A stretch of DNA of 64,000 nt from Aureobasidium sp. EXF-3400. Lineage: Eukaryota > Ascomycota > Dothideomycetes > Dothideales > Saccotheciaceae. Made by a program: the position numbers and the translations under genes. The notes under the pieces are model-generated. The model was not told the origin of the DNA. It searched no databases and saw only the letters and a program-made list of their open reading frames with translations. The first letter of the stretch is position 1; each line of letters opens with the position of its first letter. This document shows positions 21,935 to 33,185 of this stretch, one piece after another. The stretch lies in assembly GCA_024195585.1 (NCBI GenBank), contig SWBL01000237.1:18046-82045 (forward strand). The letters run 5' to 3'.

Positions 21935-23524
21935 TTATTGACGTTTGATAGCATTGTGGATCTGGGCGTGAAGGTTGATTTCGCCCTGTGCAAGCATCTG
22001 ATCCAATCCTCCCAGAGCACCAATAGCGCCATCAATGGCAATAGAACCGCCATATCTGCCTGTTCCATATGTAAGCCACAACTCATCTGTATACTTGAAC
22101 GACCACACTTACCCTGACCGTGAGTGCCTTGGACACTGTTGGAAAAGTTCTCGTGGTAAAGAACTTGCTGGCGGCGATTGGCGAGAATACCTTGAGCATT
22201 TCCCACGGCTCTGCGCATCTGGCTGACGGTTGAAGTAATGCTGGTGTAGTTTCCTTCTAGTTGGCGGAGCATTCCTTCTTCGAAGGCGGCGAAGGCTTGT
22301 TCGCGCTCGTAGTTGTTGTGTTCGCGGGCGGCGATGGCGGTCTCGCGTTCTGCGATGGCTTGTTCGCGTTGTTGAATAGCTTGGCCTCGTTGCTGGAGTG
22401 CTTGTTCACCTTGCTGGACTGCCTGCTCATGCTGGTGAACAGATTGCTCGCGCTGCTGAATAGCCTCTTCACGCTTCTGAACAGCCTCCTCGCGCTGCTG
22501 GACGTGCTGTTCACGAGCAGTTATGGCGCTCAGGCGCTCTTCCAGCTCAGCGTGTGCAGCAACAAGGCGCTGCTCGCCGTCATAGATCTCTGCGCTACGA
22601 ATGTTTAGTTCCTCCTCACGCTGGCTGATGCTACCAAGCATGTTCTTGGCCCGGGTGCCGCCCATGGCTCTGCCGTTGATGGAGATGGGTGGTTCTGCGA
22701 CCGTTCCGGTGTGGTAGTGCGCGTAGCTGTATAATGTCAATCGGCTGTTATACATGGTGTATACTTTGATATAAGCATGACTTCAGAGAAAGCGTAAGGG
22801 CGCGGGACTCCCCTGCAAGCGACAGGTTTCTCACGCCTATAGAAAGGAGTGATTGCGTGGACAGCGCAGGCCATGTCCATTAAGAAGGCATGAAGGAGTT
22901 CTTCTCGGTGGACGGCTCTCAAGTCTCGAAAGAATCATACTTTTTGGCAGCCAATTGTGCTTGACCTCAAGCTGAGGGAAGTTGAAATCGAAAATTTAAA
23001 CTTACAGGCACTGATTGTCGGGCTTCTTGCAGGATCCGGTATGATACCAGAAGAAGCAAGTGAGAGGAACACGGAAGTCCTTGGGTTTGACCGGAGGCAC
23101 AACTTGGGAGCCTATACACACTTAGTGAAGGTCAAGCTTAGGCTCATCTGTGATGGACCCACCGGCCGACGACGAAGGAGTCTGGGCGCAAAAGGGTGTA
23201 AAGCCACCTTTGGGAGAGACGACGTCCTTGCTTGGTGAACTGCTGCGAGCGCTGCAACGACGAGACTGGACGTAGCGCAGCTTAAGGTTCGGTGAAGAGC
23301 ATCGAGTGGTCCTAGGGGAAGCGCTGCGTCCATCGCGCTCGCGGAACGACACTAAACAGAAATCAGCTCTAAGGCGCCCCTGACGACATCATAAGGCGCT
23401 GCGCACTGCTTTCTTCCTGCATGTTATCTTGATGATATGTTGATGAATTTTGTCGTCTGTTGTGTGTATTGGTATAGGAGTAACGACGCCGTGACGAACC
23501 ACGACGCGATCCTCGATTGGACAT
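21935..23524 (-). CDS. CCCH zinc-finger protein with heptad-repeat coiled coil
   Basis: Five exons on the minus strand: 23524-23407, 23351-23163, 23111-23006, 22726-22113 and 22059-21935. Introns are 55, 51, 279 and 53 nt, and all phases agree. The product is 383 residues. The N-terminus is Arg/Ser-rich with RS-like stretches. The zinc finger is C-x8-C-x6-C-x3-H at residues 121-141 (TCFFWYHTGSC, then QCLYAHYHTG), the pattern of fungal single-CCCH proteins whose next residues are TGxVA. A coiled coil follows, including nine uninterrupted 7-residue repeats of the QQREQAI type at residues 212-274. The C-terminus is Gly/Ala-rich and ends in HNAIKRQ. CCCH fingers usually bind single-stranded RNA. 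Function here is unknown. The long intron and the possible internal start are discussed under findings. The start at 23524 is a choice; an in-frame ATG lies 10 codons upstream. Confidence 0.78.
22318..22506 (-). repeat. nine tandem 21-nt units coding heptads
   Basis: This stretch of the CCCH-protein gene codes nine consecutive 7-residue units of the form AIQQREQ, with substitutions (for example SVHQHEQ, ALQQRGQ, AIAERET). Each unit is exactly one heptad, so the DNA repeat and the coiled-coil register coincide. It probably grew by tandem duplication. Confidence 0.8.
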
Positions 23525-24282
23525 TTTCCGCAAGTCCGAGCTTCTTGGAAGCATCGCAGAATACTGAGTTGATACCAAACATTGGACACGCCATTACGCT
23601 GGTGCAACTAATCAGTTTATATGTGGCCGGGTTGTCTAATGTTTGCCCCTAACTGCTTGTCTGTAGCAAAGAACGTTCTATACAAACAGCCCGATAGGCA
23701 ACACACAGCCCCTGATACTTCATTAATTGTGTATGGAAACATTGAATATTCTTTCTGATCTTCTTGTGACTTTAAAGACTGTGCAAGAGGTGTAGTACGC
23801 CAGGGCAATACTGACCATAGGCCGCTTACTGCTTTGGCAAGGACGAACACGCTACATACCACACGATACGAGGCTATAGCTAGCGCTCAACTTACTCTGT
23901 CTTGGTAGCGTATATTCACCTAAAACAAAAAATACGAACAGGCGCAGTAAGAAGAAGAGAGTTCACTCGAGAGCGTGGCATTGCCGGCGGTCATTACTTA
24001 GGCACACGATCAGCTGGCATATCATCAGTATACTGCTTGATGGGCCACGAAACGTAGTACTTCAACGCTTCATCTGGAATTGCGTTTCATCGAAAAGACT
24101 GGAGTGTCTGATGATGAGGTGAACAGCAAGTGAAAGAGGAAGCCGAAGTTGGATTGAGTCGATGGGAAGGTCCGTGCATTTTCAATTTCGTGCTGTCGCG
24201 TCAACACGTCTCCCGCGTTTGCGCCCGTCTGACTTTCCATCCATCGACCTGTACACACCAACTTTTTACTCATATCATCACA
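23525..24282. other. intergenic, divergent promoter region
   Basis: A 758-bp spacer between the CCCH-protein gene and HAT1. No TATA box, RNA gene or further coding frame could be supported. Confidence 0.5.
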
Positions 24283-25901
24283 ATGTCGGGTTCCGAGAGT
24301 CCAGAGAACTCTGAGCTAGTTTCTGCCATCCAAGATCAAGTGGAAGAATGTAGGTCATGGAACATCTCCTTTATGCATTGCAGCACCAAGCTAATCGCAG
24401 CTCAGGGTCGACCAGCAGTAACGATGCGCTTCGCATTTCGATATACCGCGGCGATGAGGTAGTGTCAGAATTTGGACCGTTATGCACGTACCCGATGTTC
24501 GGCGAGGAAGAAGTCATCTTTGGATATCGCGGACTAGACATGTCATTGTCTTTGGCTGCACACAACATGAGACCGCACATGGACATTTCCTGGACCGAAC
24601 AGTTTCCCCAGCTGGGCGACATAAAAGCATCCGACATCCGTGGCGCCCTCCAAGACTTCATCCCCGAATCTGCCTTTGCATCGAAATCACGAGCCGAAGC
24701 TCTCGCCGACCCGAAGGCCGCATCATTCACACCACCAGGCACACTCCTGCATTCATACACACACGAAGGTCGCAAGTTCGAAGTTTGGAAGGCCGCTTTG
24801 ACCGACGATGGAGCCAGAGAAATCATGGAGAACGTCCAGATCTTGGTACCTATGTTCATCGAAGGCGGCACTATTCTCGAATTAGACGAACCTTGGGTCG
24901 CAAACCGCTGGACTCTCTTCATGCTCTACCAGGTCGACCAAAAGCAGGCAGACACGACACCATACACTCTCTTTGGTTTCTCGACATCTTACCGCGTATT
25001 CACGTTACCTGATCGTAGGGACCCTGCAAAGCACGATCTTGCTCTCCTCCAACACGAAGAATCAGACATGGACGCAATACTCCGCCGATGGAACTCCGAG
25101 ACTAATGGCGAGGATAACGATGTTGTCAAGACTCCTCTACAACTGCCCAGCCGCGAGCGCATCTCACAATTCTTGATCATACCATCCCATCAAGGATCTG
25201 GACATGGCGCTCGGCTCTACAACACCGTGTTTGAAAGCCTCATCACTCCTGATAACATCTGCGAATTAACGGTCGAAGACCCCAACGAGGCTTTCGATGA
25301 TATGCGTGATGTTTGTGACCTGCTCTGGCTTCGCAACAACAACGAGGATTTTGCATCTCTCAAGATTGAGACTCAAATAGACAGTGCAAAGCTCAAGATG
25401 AACGCGAACATTCCCGTGGACGACATTGTTCCAGGCGACGCTAAGGCTCGCATCAAGAAGGCTAGCAAGATCATGCCCCGTCAATTAGGAAGGCTGATCG
25501 AGATGGAGACATACTCAAAGATACCCAAACTGAACCGCTCGCTGAACAGAATCTCGAGGAAGGAGAAGAGTATCAACGAGATGGATCGCGCTTACTACTT
25601 CTGGCGGCTGTATGTCAAGCAGCGTCTCTACATCTCTAACCGCGACGTACTTGCACAACTGGACCGCGAAGAGCGCGCTGAGAGACTAGAAGCAACCATC
25701 GAGAATATCCAGGTCGACTACGACCGCCTTCTCGAACTTGCAAGAAAGCGCGCTTCCTTATTCGACAAGCAGACCGGAAGCAGCACTGGCGGGTTAAAGC
25801 GCAAGAAGAAGGTTGTCGTCGAATCTGATGAAGGAGAGGATGATGCAGAGGCTGGCGAAGGAGCACCTCTGTCTTCCAAGAAGAAGAGAAAGACTACCTA
25901 G
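24283..25901 (+). CDS. HAT1: Histone acetyltransferase type B catalytic subunit HAT1
   Basis: Two exons, 24283-24349 and 24406-25901, flank a 56-nt intron, giving 520 residues. Splicing joins EE to WSTSSNDALRIS, which matches the usual N-terminus of fungal Hat1. The enzyme acetylates new histone H4 at Lys5 and Lys12 with the Hat2 partner. Seen motifs: FHP-type substrate region (YPMFGEEEVIFGYRGL), the GNAT acetyl-CoA loop QGSGHG within SQFLIIPSHQGSGHGARLY, and the catalytic region LTVEDPNEAFDDMRD with conserved Glu/Asp. The C-terminal ~60 residues are a basic/acidic tail with two nuclear-localisation-like runs (KRKKK and KKKRK), longer than in yeast but usual in filamentous fungi. The unspliced frame starting at 24357 is an artefact of the intron. 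Confidence 0.95.
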
Positions 25902-27575
25902 GAGGAACATCACAACAGGAAGCTTCAAATGAACTTTGTAAACTACAATCAAGTACATTGAGGATGACGGAGGCCGCGGAAGCCTGTATTGCTCCACAAA
26001 GGCTACGAGCTCAGATACGACGGAGGCACTTGTTTCCAAGAGAGAGAAAGAAATTCATTGCTAAGCTACGAATTTCAGAAGCAATAATCATTAAAAAGCC
26101 AAGAAACCAACTTTTAGTCAGGTCCACTGTGCTTCTAAGATTATGTTACGCGTGAGTCAAGCAGTAGTCAATTAACAACACATTCGCCCTTGAAAGGACA
26201 GGGCCAAGAAGTGCAGTTGGCGGTGTGAAAGGTCTTGCATCCGGATCAGCGACATCTGACAGCTCAATGCTGGGCCACGTGCCGAGTGCTAGAAGTCAAG
26301 AGGTTGTAGAAAACAGGTTCAGATGAAGAGAGGATTACGACTGCTCGTGGATATGCAATAAGCCGACAAGTCGCGTAGAAAGGGCGACGGCGAGACCGTT
26401 GCGCGATTTTCTCACTCTTTTATATACCACGTACACGTACACCAGCGATTATGGTACCTCGCAGAGATTGCAGTAAAAGCTGCATATACGGGTCGGCAGA
26501 CTGCAGGGCAGCGGTGCCACTTAGCGCATCAGGCGAATGGTGAAGTGGGCAAAAGGAGTGTTACATTCTCGGGGGATGAGCAGGCAAGCAATTAGCGAGA
26601 GGCTTGACGCGACAGCGTTTTGACTCCAACTTGGCTGTCGCTTTTGATGGATGCAGTTATTTCCGAGGAGAGTTTCAATGCAATCCTGCAACACAAGCTC
26701 CATGATATATGTATCATGGAGCACTCGGAAAGCAGCGGTAACCAGTAGATGAAGACGGTGCTGCCGCATCGAAGCTGAGTTTATTGACTTCCATGTCTTG
26801 CTCTGGTCTCAGCGGCAGATGATGGATCCTCAATGACGCAGCAGCAGTTTTTGATCATTCAAACCCGCTTTCTGCTGAAATGTGGAGAGCATGAGGTACC
26901 CACGTATGCAAGCCATGTGTATCAGCTTCAATCTCTTTGGCCGAGGTTCAGGCTGAGGCATGCGCCGGAAAATGAGATGAGTGAAGGAGCCAAAGACATT
27001 TAATGCTCGAGGCCAAAGATGGTTAGCGATGGCGGTCAGCGGTTGGACGTCGTAAACCCCTCGTACGGGAAGGTGTAATGTAGACAATTGCTTGGCAAAA
27101 GAAGCATGATGAGCGGTTTTCGGTCCACGATGCACCTCCGTAAAGTGGGAAAGCGCGATCGCATTTTCTGCAGTTTGAGCACCCCCATTGCCGGCTGACT
27201 TACCGCTTGGCTTGCTACATCTTCCCTCTCTGGTTCTCTCTTCTACCCAGAACGGTGCCTTTGGTTATCTCCTCATCCCTGCACACGTTTGTTGGCCTTG
27301 GGGCTTGTCTCTGGCTCGGTCAGTTGGCTGTGTCCCGGTTCTCGTCGCATCCGAAAGTTTGTCAGCAGTGAAAGCAGACGTCACAGCCACAATTCACTCA
27401 GTGTGGCCACACCCTTCAGCACTCTCCAGTAACACCAACACATCTGAGATCATACACTGCGGCCGTCTGACACCTGGATCTGCTACTTGAACGCGAAAAA
27501 GATCGGCCTCCGCGGCCTCGTGCCTCATCTCTTAAACCAAACCACGGCTTGACGTCGTCTCTATATCCTTACACC
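25902..27575. other. long intergenic region upstream of the HAL5-like kinase
   Basis: A 1.67-kb stretch without a supported gene. A TATATA-like element lies near 26420. The 350 bp before the kinase start are C/T-rich and could be a long transcribed leader. Short frames on both strands lack family motifs and I reject them as genes. No tRNA-like B box was seen. Confidence 0.5.
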
Positions 27576-29158
27576 ATGGCGGTCGCTACTGAAGACTTGA
27601 AGTCTACATCACCTTCAGTCCTCCCTTCAAATGCTTCCTCGGTCAGCTCTCAGACTTCCTTGCCCGCAGCAAGATCCCCTTCAAATGGCGACGCGCGCCC
27701 AGCCGGCCCGCCTAAAAAGCCTACCTTCACCTCACGATTAAGTCGCATGTTCTCAGCCAAAGACACCAACGACTCCTCGAGGGAACATTCGATTAGAGAG
27801 AAACTTAGCGACAAAGTTCCCGAGACTGCCGTGGAAGAACCCGAGCTTGAAACCATCATGGCCCCCAAACCCATCAGACCGGCGAACCCTTCAAGGCAAT
27901 CATCTCAGACTGACAAGGCTAGACTGGCTGGAACCGTTTCAAGAAGTGGTAGTGATGCAAAGAAGGACAAGAAGGAAGCGGAAGGTGTTGTCCCTGCTCA
28001 GCATCGTCGCTTCTGGATTGATGAAGATGGTAACCATCATCACCAACTTAAAAGCGCCAGACGACAGGAAAAGCTCACGGACATGGTTCGCGACTTCCTC
28101 GGAGGCAAGAAGAAAGAACATCACGAGGAACAGCCTTTGTCTCTTATGGCCAGTTGGGTGGACCAGTTGAAAAATGAAAAGAATCGGGTTGCCTCGGATC
28201 AGAAGAATGGACCTGCCGGTACCGCGACGCTTGTCCAGAAGTACGGCAAGTGTCAGGAAATCGTGGGTCGTGGTGCTTTTGGTATTGTCAGGATAGCGCA
28301 CAAGGTGGATCCGAATGACTCGAAACATGAGCAGCTATATGCTGTCAAGGAATTCCGCCGAAGACCGCAAGAAGACGCAAAGAAGTACAGCAAACGCCTT
28401 AACTCGGAGTTCTGCATCTCGTCTTCTCTGAGACATCCCAACGTTATCCACACCCTCGACTTGCTCACTGATGCCAAGGGCGATTATTGCGAAGTCATGG
28501 AATTCTGCGCTGGTGGAGACCTTTACTCGCTCGTACTCGCTGCGGGCAAGTTGGAAGTTGTTGAGGCGGATTGTTACTTCCTGCAGCTCATGCGTGGTGT
28601 CGAATATATCCACGAGATGGGAGTCGCACATCGTGATCTCAAACCAGAGAACCTCCTGCTCACGACACATGGCGCCCTTAAAATTACGGATTTCGGCAAT
28701 GGCGAATGCTTCCGTATGGCCTGGGAGACAGAACCGCACATGACAGCAGGCCTTTGCGGCAGTGCACCTTACATCGCACCGGAAGAGTACACAGACAAGG
28801 AGTTCGATCCTCGCGCAGTAGACGTCTGGGCATGTGGTGTTATCTACATGGCCATGAGAACTGGTAGACACTTGTGGCGTGTAGCCAACAAGGACGAAGA
28901 TGAGTTCTACGAAAACTATGTGCAAGGTCGCAAGAGCGATGCTGGCTACGGACCAATTGAGTCATTGCATAGAGTAAGTCAATTCCGATGATTGCAACCA
29001 CGACAAACGCTAACCAAAGTTCTCAGGCGCGATGCAGAAATGTCATCTACTCGATATTGGATCCCAACGCAAGCAGACGTATCAGCGCACACCAAGTACT
29101 CAACTCGGAGTGGGGCAAGGGCATCAGAGTCTGCCAGGCCGGCGAGGAAGGGCTGTAA
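27576..29158 (+). CDS. Ser/Thr protein kinase of the HAL5/SAT4 (NPR1-like) group
   Basis: Two exons, 27576-28973 and 29027-29158, flank a 53-nt phase-0 intron, giving 509 residues. Yeast relatives (Hal4/Sat4, Hal5, Hrk1) tune potassium uptake, plasma-membrane transporters and the proton pump. The N-terminal ~210 residues are Ser/Pro/Lys-rich, with patches such as FTSRLSRMFSAKD. The kinase domain has GRGAFGIVRIAHK (P-loop), YAVKEFRRR (catalytic Lys), HRDLKPENLLL (catalytic loop), DFGNG (metal binding, with the DFG-NGE variation typical of this group), and APYIAPEE plus DVWACGVIYMAM. Splicing adds the conserved ARCRNVIYSILDPN...SEWG tail ending GEEGL. The start is the first true ATG; the frame further upstream opens only with TTG. 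All catalytic residues look intact. Confidence 0.92.
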
Positions 29159-29575
29159 CACTAGTTCCAGGGCAATTGGCCCTTTTGTATTTCCTTCTGA
29201 TGACGGACGGACGGTTTCGGGTTATGGTTGCGACGGGGAGCTAGCTTATGGCTCTCTGTTTTGCGCGGCGTTGGGCGGTCTATTATCGATATGGCATGGA
29301 GAGGGACGCACGACTCTGGTACAATTGTCTAGGCTATCAGAGCCATTCTGTCGTTTCCTTAGAAGATTATCAAATTTACGAGCGATTCATGACTGAATTG
29401 AGGCTGTCAGCTGAGGTCAAGAGTTTGGATCGATCAAGTCGGTTTAGTCTTTGATAGGCGCTTCCCCACATTCGCGACGGAAGTGACGATGCAGTGGCCG
29501 AAGGGGCCAGAAAGTCCAAGGAATTCCAAGTATTACAACGCATCCCGTTGACTTGCAGGAGGATGCGCCTAAGTA
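29159..29575. other. intergenic region
   Basis: Spacer between two genes in tandem (kinase and SLP1). Nothing recognised. Confidence 0.55.
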
Positions 29576-32455
29576 ATGCAGCGAGCATTCAGAAACGGCA
29601 GAGCACTGGCGGCGCTGCTGTTTTCTCTCTGCTACCTGTGTCTTGTCGCCTCGGCACAGTCTGAGACCAACGCCAACAAGACATCTGGCCCTGCTGTCAG
29701 CAGCAATACCAACGCCATCACCAGCGTCAGCTCTTCAGCACAAGATGCGCGCAACAGCGATATACGCCAGACCACATGTCGTACTGGCACCATCAACTAT
29801 ATCACTCATTCATTGCCTCAGCAGTGCCTGAGCCGCTCCACGCCGACCTCGGACTCGACTAGCCTCACCTCTACCCTTACTCCTACCCCTTCCAACACGC
29901 ATTCGACCAGTAGCGCCATTCAGGAAGAGCCTCACTCGACCTCATCCGAGACTCGAGCTTCTTCCGCGACTCAAGCTTCTTCCGCGACTCAAGCTTCTTC
30001 CGCGACTCAACCTGAAGCCGAGTTCGAGACAGACTCACCACTGGACAATGCCAACTTCCTATCGTTCGAGGAATGGAAGAAACAGAACTTGGCCAAGGTT
30101 GGTCAGTCGCCTGATCATGTCGGTCAAAAGTCCAACTCAGGACAGGACAAGCCTCGCAATCCGCGCCCGATCGACCACGCCCTCGATATACTTGGTGAGG
30201 ACTCGGAGATTGAGTTGGACTTTGGTGGCTTTGGGAGACCAGAAAGCCCTTCATCGTCAACTGCTAATTCTCAACCCACGGTGGCTTCCGAACCCACTCT
30301 CCGAAGCAAAGATGCTGGCAAGACTTGTAAAGAACGCTCCAATTACGCTTCATTCGATTGTGCTGCAACCGTGCTCAAATCTAACCCTGAATCCAAGTCC
30401 GCCCACGCTGTTTTGATCGAGAACAAGGATAGCTATATGCTCAATATCTGCTCGAGCTCGAACAAATTCTTGATCGTCGAACTGTGTAATGACATCCTCA
30501 TCGATACTATCGTCTTGGCGAACTATGAATTCTTCTCTTCGATTTTCCGCAACTTCAGAGTCTCGGTATCCGATCGATACCCTGTGAAAGCAGATCGCTG
30601 GAGAGAGCTTGGTGTTTTTGAGGCTAGAAACACCCGTTCAGTTCAAGCCTTCTTGGTTGAGCAGCCCTTGATCTGGGCGAGATATCTTCGGATTGAATTT
30701 TTGACTCACTACGGAAACGAGTATTATTGTCCTGTCAGTCTGCTCAGAGTGCATGGTACCACAATGATGGAAGAGTTCCGCCACCAGGAGGAGCTTGCTC
30801 GTGGAGAAATTAGCGATGACCTAGAGGAGTCTGTCATGCCTGATGCATTGCCGCCTCCTCCCCAGGAACCTCCTCAGGAACCTCTCCAGTCTTCGAAGGA
30901 GGCCGACAAGTCTGTCACGATGGAGTCTGCCCGTCCCATCGAGACTTCGACCGAGGCCCCTGCTGTTCTGACCCCATCTGGCTCAAGTACGGAATCTGCA
31001 AATGCTTCAGCAGCATTCACGTCAACGCATCCTGAGGCACAGCCTTCTACCACGAATAGCGATCACGTATCGACCAGTACTCATGTCCACACACCAAGTC
31101 ATGCCAACACCACACTACCATACAACATCACGACAACAGAAACGAATAACACAATGCAAACCACTGCAGATATCAACACACTGTTGAGCGCCAGAAACAT
31201 GACATCTACGTCCCTTCGAGTTGCTTCAAATCCAACCAACAGCTCGACAGGAGTAACGGAATCACCAGAGCCCATAGTTACATCTCAGCCACAGTCACCC
31301 AATGCAAGTGCAGTCACTACCCATACTTCCTCGCAGCATATATCCGTGGAGTCCAGCAACAAATCTGTTCCCGTCAACTCTAGTATCAATGCTTCTGCTG
31401 ATTCCATCGCTCATACTAAGAGTACGAACTCGAGCAACAAGCAGTCGACCGCAGCCGCCGACAGTCAACAGAAGCCCAGTACATCGACTGTGTCTCCAGC
31501 TCATGCTAGTCCCACCACTCAGGAATCTTTCTTTAAGTCCATCCACAAACGTCTACAGATGCTCGAGAGTAATGCTACGCTGTCCTTACAATATATTGAG
31601 GAACAGTCTCGCATTCTGCGTGATGCTTTCATCAAGGTCGAGAAGCGACAGATTAAGAAGACCGAAGCATTCCTCGAGAGTCTGAATTCAACCGTGTTTG
31701 CTGAGCTTCAGGACTTCAAACAACAGTACGACCAGTTGTGGCAGAGCACGGTAATTGAGCTTGACAACCATCGTGACCAATACCAGAGGGAAATTCACGC
31801 CGTCAGTGTTCGCTTGAGCATTGTCGCCGATGAGCTATTATTCCAGAAGCGGATGGCTATAGCTCAGATGACTGTCTTGATGGTTTGTCTAGGACTTGTC
31901 TTGTTCGTACGCACAGGAGGTGGTGCGAGCCTGGACATGCCTATCATTCAGCAGATGATCAACAAATCACACTTTGTCAGGGGCGCCTACGATTCTCCTC
32001 TAAATTCACCCTCGCCAGATCAGACCTCTCCGCCGTTTACTAATGGAGAAGTCAGACGTAGACGAGGGTTCTGGAGACGCAGTTTCCACTCTCCGGCATC
32101 CCAGAGACCTATCTCTAGAGGTAACGGAAATGTTTCCGAAGCATCTATAGAGGAACATTTTCAGAATGAGAATCCTGATCTGAGGTTCCAACCACCAACT
32201 CCGACCCTGGAAACTAACCATGGCACGGATGGCGAAGACGGTATTCTCGTATCGCCTTCGACGTCGTCTTTACGTGAAGAAGGGTCGTTCGTAGACGATG
32301 AACCAGAGAGTGAGGAGGAAGACCTAGAGCGTTCGTCAGCATCGCTACCGCAGGAGACACAGTCCTCCCCATCGACACCCAGTGGGTCGCGAGATCTCAA
32401 GCTGCAACCCTGGCCAGCTGGTGGAGATGGCAGTGGTGTTGCTAGTGATGACTGA
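29576..32455 (+). CDS. SLP1: SLP1-type SUN-like ER membrane protein
   Basis: Single exon, 959 residues. A signal peptide (hydrophobic LAALLFSLCYLCLVASA) starts the protein. A FLSFEEWKKQN motif near residue 160 is diagnostic of the Slp1/osteopotentia branch of SUN-like proteins. The SUN-like fold follows at about residues 235-400 (NYASFDCAATVLKSNPE, SVSDRYP, ARYLRIEFLTHYGNEYYCPVS). A long Ser/Thr/Asn-rich luminal region comes next, then a coiled coil (~650-750) and one membrane segment (MTVLMVCLGLVLFV). The cytosolic tail is acidic and Ser-rich. Yeast Slp1 with Emp65 protects soluble ER proteins from degradation; that role is assumed here from homology. A run of three perfect 18-nt repeats lies in the N-terminal spacer. 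Confidence 0.92.
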   Translation: MQRAFRNGRALAALLFSLCYLCLVASAQSETNANKTSGPAVSSNTNAITSVSSSAQDARNSDIRQTTCRTGTINYITHSLPQQCLSRSTPTSDSTSLTSTLTPTPSNTHSTSSAIQEEPHSTSSETRASSATQASSATQASSATQPEAEFETDSPLDNANFLSFEEWKKQNLAKVGQSPDHVGQKSNSGQDKPRNPRPIDHALDILGEDSEIELDFGGFGRPESPSSSTANSQPTVASEPTLRSKDAGKTCKERSNYASFDCAATVLKSNPESKSAHAVLIENKDSYMLNICSSSNKFLIVELCNDILIDTIVLANYEFFSSIFRNFRVSVSDRYPVKADRWRELGVFEARNTRSVQAFLVEQPLIWARYLRIEFLTHYGNEYYCPVSLLRVHGTTMMEEFRHQEELARGEISDDLEESVMPDALPPPPQEPPQEPLQSSKEADKSVTMESARPIETSTEAPAVLTPSGSSTESANASAAFTSTHPEAQPSTTNSDHVSTSTHVHTPSHANTTLPYNITTTETNNTMQTTADINTLLSARNMTSTSLRVASNPTNSSTGVTESPEPIVTSQPQSPNASAVTTHTSSQHISVESSNKSVPVNSSINASADSIAHTKSTNSSNKQSTAAADSQQKPSTSTVSPAHASPTTQESFFKSIHKRLQMLESNATLSLQYIEEQSRILRDAFIKVEKRQIKKTEAFLESLNSTVFAELQDFKQQYDQLWQSTVIELDNHRDQYQREIHAVSVRLSIVADELLFQKRMAIAQMTVLMVCLGLVLFVRTGGGASLDMPIIQQMINKSHFVRGAYDSPLNSPSPDQTSPPFTNGEVRRRRGFWRRSFHSPASQRPISRGNGNVSEASIEEHFQNENPDLRFQPPTPTLETNHGTDGEDGILVSPSTSSLREEGSFVDDEPESEEEDLERSSASLPQETQSSPSTPSGSRDLKLQPWPAGGDGSGVASDD
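29957..30010 (+). repeat. three perfect 18-nt tandem repeats in SLP1
   Basis: The unit GCTTCTTCCGCGACTCAA occurs three times without a mismatch and codes (ASSATQ)3. Perfect identity at DNA level points to recent slippage, so copy number may vary between strains. Confidence 0.9.
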
Positions 32456-33185
32456 AACCATGCCTGTATTATGACGAGTTATGTCCCTTTACTGTTGTAC
32501 GACAAGGATTAGAAGTGATCAAGGATTGCCTTGATCTGATGACCTACAGTGAACTCAAGTTTTCCCTGTGTGAACGCAATCTCAGTCCACCTTCAAGAGA
32601 GCACACCACAAGTGCCCTGGTAGCTACAGTATGTTTCCTTGGATTTGATTGTGAGTGACGGATATGAGGCTTGCTTTGGGTGCAAAATAATGTTTGATGC
32701 AATTTCCAAATGTCCAGCAAGCAGCAAGATCAACCAAAATAGGCGAGCAACCAAACAGGTTTCCTACATAGCACAGCCTACTGCGTGTGCGGTGGCTTGT
32801 ACCAATGAAAGCAAGGTCTAGACTTTTGGTGGGTGGTTCGCACTTGAAACGTGACGAAAGTGGGGAGCTTCGATTGGCAAGACCCTTGTTTCTGCTGATC
32901 AGCACCTTTTGTCGATCGACATGCACCAAAAATCCCACGCCGGTTGCCGTGTCCACGTCCGCGAGCAGGATTCTGTTCAACCGCTGCACGGGAGGGGGTG
33001 CGAAAGTTGTGGGTTTCATGACGCAGCTTATGGTGTTGCAGCGATTAGGTGACTTGGACAGCTTCTTTCCAAAGCTGGATTTTTCTTGGTATATAAACAG
33101 TGTCTTTTGCTACCCTTGTGCTGTTTGGGTTCTTTTTATTAGTTTTTTGATTGATTTGCAATACACAGAATACAATCATCCAACC
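32456..33185. other. intergenic region with promoter of the Gly/Ser-rich protein
   Basis: A 730-bp spacer. Its downstream end holds a TATA box (listed separately), and an AGGGG stress-element core lies at 32993-32997. No other gene or RNA recognised. Confidence 0.6.
33090..33097 (+). promoter_or_regulatory. TATA box of the Gly/Ser-rich protein gene
   Basis: TATATAAA lies 89 bp before the start codon at 33186. A perfect TATA box is uncommon among genes of this window and fits strongly inducible expression. Confidence 0.6.

Noticed and set aside
21889..22112. C-terminus of the heptad-repeat protein read straight through to 21889
   Set aside because: A GTAAGT donor and ACAG acceptor remove 22060-22112, and the spliced frame ends at 21935 with a smoother Gly/Ala-rich tail.
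24357..24405. Upstream extension of HAT1 starting MEHLLYALQ
   Set aside because: It is the tail of the first intron. Splicing 24349 to 24406 gives the conserved EEWSTSSND junction instead.
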